Assembly (NCBI GenBank): GCA_020638975.1
Contig: JACKHN010000014.1
Location: forward strand, 1-64,000
Reading direction: 5' to 3'
From: Planctomycetaceae bacterium
GTDB lineage: Bacteria > Planctomycetota > Planctomycetia > Pirellulales > Pirellulaceae
DNA length: 64,000 nucleotides
Under the pieces are notes generated by a model. It was given only the letters and a program-made list of their open reading frames with translations, searched no databases and was not told the origin of the DNA. This document shows positions 59,302 through 64,000 of this stretch, one piece after another (within the stretch, counting starts at the first letter, position 1; every line of letters starts with the position of its first letter). The position numbers and the translations under genes are program-made.

Positions 59302-60774
59302 CTAAGCGATCACATCATGGATCGGATTGCCGAAATCAATATCAAGTCGCTTGTGGCCGGGGACTTCGAGCTTACGAGGGTCGAGGCCGAGTTGATGCAA
59401 GACGGTCGCGTGGATGTCGGTGACGTAGTGCCGGTCTTCGACGGCGTGAAAGCCAATCTCGTCCGTCGCGCCATGAGCAATTCCGCCCTTTAGTCCACCA
59501 CCCGCCATCCAAACGGAAAAACCATACGGATGATGATCGCGACCGTCCGATTTCTCGGCACCTGGTGTCCGACCAAACTCCGTCGCCCACACGACGAGCG
59601 TCTCGTCGAGCATGCCGCGCTGCTTAAGATCCTGCAGCAACCCGCCGATCGGCTTGTCGACGCGAAGACAATTCTGTGAGTGATTCTCTTTTAATTTACT
59701 GTGCGCATCCCAACCACCTCCACCACCGCCACCATCGTAGATCTGCACAAAGCGAACTCCGCGTTCGACCAATCGACGCGCCGCTAGTGCTTGTCGTCCC
59801 ATGCCTTGCGTGGTCTTGTCGTTCAGGCCATACAACTGCTGAACACTTTGTGTCTCACGATTCATGTCGACGATTTCGGGCACAGACATTTGCATGCGGA
59901 AGGCAAGTTCATACGCTTTGATCCTCGCCTGTAGTTTTGCATCGTGGGGATACTCGACGGCGGTTATCTGGTTCAGATCACGCAACAAATCCAGTTGTTG
60001 TCGTCGTTCACGCACGGTGACTTTGTCGCCTGGTGTGCCAAACGGCAATGGATTCTTCGGATCGAGCGTCATACGGACACCGGCGTGCTCGGGTCCGAGG
60101 TAGCTGCCGTCGTGAGCCCCTACGCCGCCACAGCAGTCGCCTGGCGGTGGGCCCATGACGACGAATTGAGGCAGGTTCTCGTTGATACTCCCCAGGCCGT
60201 AATGCACCCAAGAACCGATCGAAGGGTAAAAACCATCGAAGATGTGTCGACCCGTATGAAACTGTAGTTGAGCCGCATGGTCGTTGTCGGTGGTCCACAT
60301 CGACCGCACCACCGCGATGTCGTCGATACAGCTTCCCACATGCGGCCACCAATCGCTGACTTCAATTCCACTTTCACCCCGTTTGCGATAACCGACCTGC
60401 AACGGGTAGACCTGTGCCATCAGCGCTCGTGGTGTGCCAGCGAAATCACGAACGTTTTGACGATAGAAGGGCGAATCAAGAACAGCTGACTTGTAAGGCG
60501 ATTCGTCGATCGTCAAGCCAGCGTATCGATTCAGTGCCGGTTTGGGATCGAAGGATTCCAAGTGACTCGTGCCGCCGTTCATGAAGAACCAGATCACACT
60601 CTTTGCCTTAGGCGCGAAGTGTGGTCGACTTGTTGAAGGCGTGGCCTCCGTCGCGTAGCTCTCTTGCTGCAACATCGCTCCCAAGGCGAGACCTGTAAAA
60701 CCGAGGCCGCAGTCGGCGAGAAACTGTCTTCGCTGTATTTGTCCACAAGGGAAGTCGTTGTTTGGATACATCAC
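59302..60774 (-). CDS. DUF1501 family exported protein
   Basis: 490 residues. A twin-arginine leader (IQRRQFLADCGLGFTGLALGAML) precedes the DUF1501 core: AKSVIWFFMNGGTSHLESFDPKP near the N terminus, QFHTGRHIFDGFYPSIGSWVHYGLG, QALAARRLVERGVRFVQIYDGGGGGGGWDAHSKLKENH, ETLVVWATEFGRTPGAEKSDGRDHHPYGFSVWMAGGGLKGG, and a C-terminal DIHATVLHQLGLDPRKL. The fold is related to alkaline phosphatase/sulfatase. The family is nearly always encoded with a DUF1549/DUF1553 cytochrome, as here (28 bp downstream of it). It is exported by Tat and its reaction is unknown. Confidence 0.92.
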   Translation of the reverse strand: MMYPNNDFPCGQIQRRQFLADCGLGFTGLALGAMLQQESYATEATPSTSRPHFAPKAKSVIWFFMNGGTSHLESFDPKPALNRYAGLTIDESPYKSAVLDSPFYRQNVRDFAGTPRALMAQVYPLQVGYRKRGESGIEVSDWWPHVGSCIDDIAVVRSMWTTDNDHAAQLQFHTGRHIFDGFYPSIGSWVHYGLGSINENLPQFVVMGPPPGDCCGGVGAHDGSYLGPEHAGVRMTLDPKNPLPFGTPGDKVTVRERRQQLDLLRDLNQITAVEYPHDAKLQARIKAYELAFRMQMSVPEIVDMNRETQSVQQLYGLNDKTTQGMGRQALAARRLVERGVRFVQIYDGGGGGGGWDAHSKLKENHSQNCLRVDKPIGGLLQDLKQRGMLDETLVVWATEFGRTPGAEKSDGRDHHPYGFSVWMAGGGLKGGIAHGATDEIGFHAVEDRHYVTDIHATVLHQLGLDPRKLEVPGHKRLDIDFGNPIHDVIA

Positions 60775-60802
60775 ATCTGCTCGGTGAGTAATGTTAGGCC
60801 CA

Positions 60803-63800
60803 TCATCTTACCGTGACGAAATCGTTGTGCAAAAGAAGCACATGAACAAGGTTCTCTTGGGCACGCCTTTGCGGATCTTCGGACGGATTCGTTGTCGCTG
60901 TTCCCCCACTCGTGAACGACGCAACCGTCTGTTCCTTGAATCCACTTACCTGCGTCTCAAGAAACTCCCGGCAGCGTTCAGCCTCTTCCCTCGTTGGAGC
61001 CCGCGTCAGGATCGTCTCGAACGCAGCTAGGATAAAGTCACTCTTGGTCGCCACCAGTTTCCCGGCGAGCATTCTTGCGTGATCTGTCGCCAAGCCGCTG
61101 TTCATCATCGCCAACGACTGATGGGGCACAACGCTTTCTTTCCGTCGATAACATGAATTCGGATCGGCTACATCAAAAACTTCGAGCATCGCCATCTTCT
61201 CGTTCGGCGTGTTGCGGAAGTAGATGCTGCGACGCAAGACCTTTTCGCCATCCGTCTCAGGAATCTCGGGCCCGCCGAATCGCATGTCAAGATCGTTGGC
61301 CAAGTACAGCGTACTATCGCGGACGACTTCGGCTTCCATGCGTCGTGAATTCATACGCCACAAGAACTTGTTCTCGGGGTCTTTATCTTGTGCCTTGAGT
61401 GTTCCTTGCGAGCTCGATGACATACGATACGTACTCGAAAGAACAATCTGCCGATGCAGCGGCTTCATGTTCCAGTCGTTCGCGATTAGTTCGGCGGCCA
61501 GCCAATCGAGCAGTTCTGGATGCGTCGGCTGACGTCCGTTCAGCCCGAAGTTCTCGGGCGTCGCTACCAGCGGTTGGCCGAAGTGCCGACCCCAGAGATG
61601 ATTCACTGCCACGCGTGCCGTTCGCGGATTCGATGAACTCGCAATCCATGCCGAGAGCGCCGAGCGGCGGCCTGTGCTCGTCTTCGGAAACTGTTCGCCG
61701 AGCGGCGTGAATGTCACGGTTGGTTTTTCGGCGGCTTTCTTCGCGTCAGACAGTTTCTTCTGGGCCGTTGCGAGCGTCTGCTTCGCCGCTTCCGCCGTGT
61801 CATCTGCATTCAGCTTTGCAAGCTCTAGTTCGGCCTTGAGCACGGCGGCGTGCTGTTCGTTCGCCGATGCCGCAAGTGCAAGCGATTGTGTCTGCTCGGC
61901 GTTCTTCCCGAGAAACGCGGCCTCCGTCGCAGCCACTCGACTCTCGACCGACTTCAGTTCCGCACGGGCGACACCCAACTCTGCCTTGGCAATGATGACA
62001 CGATGGTCGGCATCCCTTGCTCGCCTCTGTAGAGTTTCGATCGATTCAGCCTGTGCACTAATCTTCAGCTCCAGAAACTCAGCCGAACCTTGATGCACCC
62101 ACAGAGCGAACTTACCATCACGCCGTTCGACCGGCATGACGTAATCCAGCTTTCGCTCGCCGTTCAGATCAATCGTCAACCGCGACCCAAGTACATCGAC
62201 ATCGAGCGTCGCTTCTTCGCCCACCTTCAGTTCTGTGTAGACAATGCCGGCCTGTGGATAGATTTGCTGGCCACCCAGGCGATGAAACGCTTGCACACTT
62301 TGCTGCTTATCGTTCGTGCTCGTGTAGACATCTTGCGAATTACCTTGATCCTGATAGTCGAAACTCAATCCAATCGAGCGGTATCCACCAGGTTTAAGCG
62401 GACGATAACGCAAGTGAACCTTGAAGTCGCTGGGGTGATTCTCTTGGGTGACGATCGTGGCAAAGCTAGTGACAGCGGTTTCCACGAGCTTGTTGTCTTC
62501 GTAGACCCAAGTGCCGCTGATCGTATTCCAAACTTCTGGCTTCGCGATCGCGAAGTCATCATGCAGGAACATTCGAGCATCTGGTGACGAATCGTTCGCT
62601 TGGTTGCTGACCGCCGCGAGCTTGTCATGAGCGAGGGCGGCAGCTGCTTCGATCTCCTTGAGCTTCGTTTCCGCGTTCGTGATCTCGGCCTGCGCCTCGG
62701 AGATCAACGTTTCGCGGACGCCTTCTCGGAGCATTGGATACCACGCCGCCGGAGGCAAATCGACCGCGACAACCTGCAGTTCGTCGCCACCGAGCGCACT
62801 CGGTACACCAGGTTGCAGTGGTTTCGATTTGTCTGGGTAGCGATTGTCGCCACGCTCGAAGCGATAGGTAGGTACGTCAACGTCTTTGTCATAGACCAAG
62901 GCAATGCCGTCGGTAAGAACTTCCCCAAGCGTTGCATCCTTCTGCAACGTTGTGAGCGCCGAAACGGGGTCGGTGCGAACTTGATGTGGTTCGAAGAATG
63001 CCCGGAAACGGTAGTACTCTTCCTGACTAACCGGGTCGAACTTGTGATCGTGACATCGGCAGCAACGCAACGTCAGGCCGAGAAACGCTTCGCTCGTTCG
63101 CTCGACGGTTTCGAACATCCACACGTCGCGATCGAATTTGTACCAGCTACGACCAAGGTATCCGGTCGCCGGCAGTTTCGAGATATCGTCGCCAGCAATC
63201 TCGTCCGCTGCCAGCATTTCGCGAATCATTTGGTCGTAGCCCTTGTCGTCATTCAGCGACGAGACAATCCAATCTCGCCACCGCCAGATGTGGCGCTGGC
63301 TGTAGCGGATTTCGTTGATGCCGCGACTGCCGTACCAATCGCTATATCGCCAGATATCCATCCAATGCCTCCCCCACCGCTCGCCGTACTGCGGGCGTGA
63401 CAACAGATCGTCGACGACCGCTTCGTAGGACGTCGCAGAATCATCGGTGAGAAACGCGTGAAGTTCGGCTCGTGTCGGCGGCAAGCCAATCAAGTTAATG
63501 TATACACGTCGCAGCCACACAGCCCGCGACGCTTCATCCGCGTGCGTGAGTTGATTGCTCTCCCTCGTCGACGCGACAAAGTAATCGATCGGCGTGCGAC
63601 ACCACTCGCGCTCGCTGACCTCCGGTACGCTTGGTCGAACGATCGGTCGATAGGACCACCAAGCCTTCGGGTCGGCTTGAGGCTCTTCCTCTGCCGGCGC
63701 GATCGCGCCCTCTGCGATCCAGTCGCGAATGATCCCGATCTCGCTCGTCGTGAGCGGCGAACCTTCGTTATCGGGCGGCATGCGAAAGCCAGCTTCGCCC

Positions 63801-64000
63801 GTGAGTACGCCGAGCAACAAACTCGCGCTCGGATCGCCTACCACGACGGTTGTGCCTGAGTCTCCGCCTTGCTTCAACGCCGCCGCCGTATCCAGGCGCA
63901 AACTCGCTTGTTGCTTGATCGCTCCATGGCAGGCGTAGCACTTGTGCTCAAGCAGCGGTTTTACATCGCGAAGATAATCAGCCGCAAACGCTGAATGCGT
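60803..64000 (-). CDS. DUF1549/DUF1553 heme c protein (partial at the window edge)
   Basis: At least 1066 residues; the N terminus with its signal peptide lies beyond 64000. Visible order: a cytochrome c-like region with CYACHG and FRMPPDNEGSPLTTSEIGIIRDWIAEGA (PSCyt1); DUF1549 (~120-330; DEASRAVWLRRVYINLIGLPPTRAELHAFL and LTLRCCRCHDHKFDPVSQEEYYRF); a beta-sandwich, DUF1080/LamG-like domain (~470-640); an Ala-rich coiled coil (~645-760); and DUF1553 (~765-1050; AWIASSSNPRTARVAVNHLWGRHFGQPLV, SSTYRMSS). Membrane-associated planctomycete protein of unknown reaction, in an operon with DUF1501. Confidence 0.92.
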   Translation of the reverse strand, partial: THSAFAADYLRDVKPLLEHKCYACHGAIKQQASLRLDTAAALKQGGDSGTTVVVGDPSASLLLGVLTGEAGFRMPPDNEGSPLTTSEIGIIRDWIAEGAIAPAEEEPQADPKAWWSYRPIVRPSVPEVSEREWCRTPIDYFVASTRESNQLTHADEASRAVWLRRVYINLIGLPPTRAELHAFLTDDSATSYEAVVDDLLSRPQYGERWGRHWMDIWRYSDWYGSRGINEIRYSQRHIWRWRDWIVSSLNDDKGYDQMIREMLAADEIAGDDISKLPATGYLGRSWYKFDRDVWMFETVERTSEAFLGLTLRCCRCHDHKFDPVSQEEYYRFRAFFEPHQVRTDPVSALTTLQKDATLGEVLTDGIALVYDKDVDVPTYRFERGDNRYPDKSKPLQPGVPSALGGDELQVVAVDLPPAAWYPMLREGVRETLISEAQAEITNAETKLKEIEAAAALAHDKLAAVSNQANDSSPDARMFLHDDFAIAKPEVWNTISGTWVYEDNKLVETAVTSFATIVTQENHPSDFKVHLRYRPLKPGGYRSIGLSFDYQDQGNSQDVYTSTNDKQQSVQAFHRLGGQQIYPQAGIVYTELKVGEEATLDVDVLGSRLTIDLNGERKLDYVMPVERRDGKFALWVHQGSAEFLELKISAQAESIETLQRRARDADHRVIIAKAELGVARAELKSVESRVAATEAAFLGKNAEQTQSLALAASANEQHAAVLKAELELAKLNADDTAEAAKQTLATAQKKLSDAKKAAEKPTVTFTPLGEQFPKTSTGRRSALSAWIASSSNPRTARVAVNHLWGRHFGQPLVATPENFGLNGRQPTHPELLDWLAAELIANDWNMKPLHRQIVLSSTYRMSSSSQGTLKAQDKDPENKFLWRMNSRRMEAEVVRDSTLYLANDLDMRFGGPEIPETDGEKVLRRSIYFRNTPNEKMAMLEVFDVADPNSCYRRKESVVPHQSLAMMNSGLATDHARMLAGKLVATKSDFILAAFETILTRAPTREEAERCREFLETQVSGFKEQTVASFTSGGTATTNPSEDPQRRAQENLVHVLLLHNDFVTVR

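Overview
The window looks like a chromosomal segment of a planctomycete, probably Pirellulales. It carries the protein families typical of that phylum: DUF1501, DUF1552, DUF1549/DUF1553 and DUF1587-1595/DUF1592 proteins with heme c motifs, a formylglycine-type sulfatase, a DUF1559 pilin-like protein with an H-X9-DG tail, a DUF3500 protein, a dockerin protein, and the ~75-residue small basic protein shared by the PVC phyla. No taxonomic marker such as rRNA is present, so the assignment rests on gene content alone.

Layout: 1-910, a gene tail and a higBA toxin-antitoxin pair. 1218-9099, a sulfatase, then a four-gene reverse-strand run (beta-helix lipoprotein-like, pyruvyl-transferase-like, DHDPS/NAL-like, sialidase-like). 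9182-10648, a scar: a truncated beta-helix pseudogene split by a 136-bp MITE, an internally deleted tyrosine recombinase, and tRNA-Arg. 10979-18667, a cupin, a glycoside hydrolase, DUF1552 and DUF1592. 18822-28019, arsC, larA, small basic protein, cdd-deoA, a GntR-controlled ABC exporter, NfeD-like and SlyD. 28335-37211, an HlyD/ABC-2 exporter, then DUF1611 (DgcN-like) + enolase-type racemase (DgcA-like) + MATE + gamma-glutamyltransferase. 37437-42686, a response regulator, a hemerythrin-like protein and a very large copper/heme protein. 42993-52943, three genes interrupted by in-frame UGA, an EF-hand protein, DUF3500, an RND pump and a redoxin/copper monooxygenase fusion. 53194-54590, a second tRNA scar (tRNA-Gly with integrase remnant). 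54751-64000, ABC-F, creatininase family, sodium/solute symporter, DUF1501, and a DUF1549/DUF1553 cytochrome running off the window.

The strongest discovery candidate is at 42993-48649. Three genes of different families each contain a single in-frame UGA. Homology continues in the same frame on both sides, and each has a hairpin starting 11-20 nt after the UGA whose apical loop contains GUU, as expected of a bacterial SECIS. In the thioredoxin-like dockerin protein the UGA creates a U-x-x-C redox motif. I read these as a local cluster of selenoprotein genes.

The second theme is small non-autonomous elements. One family (three copies, ~100 bp) and another (two copies, 136 bp) both have terminal inverted repeats and near-perfect 8-bp target duplications. 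Several other palindromic elements sit between genes. One supplies the stop codon of dgcA, and another seems to supply the last codons of the NfeD-like gene.
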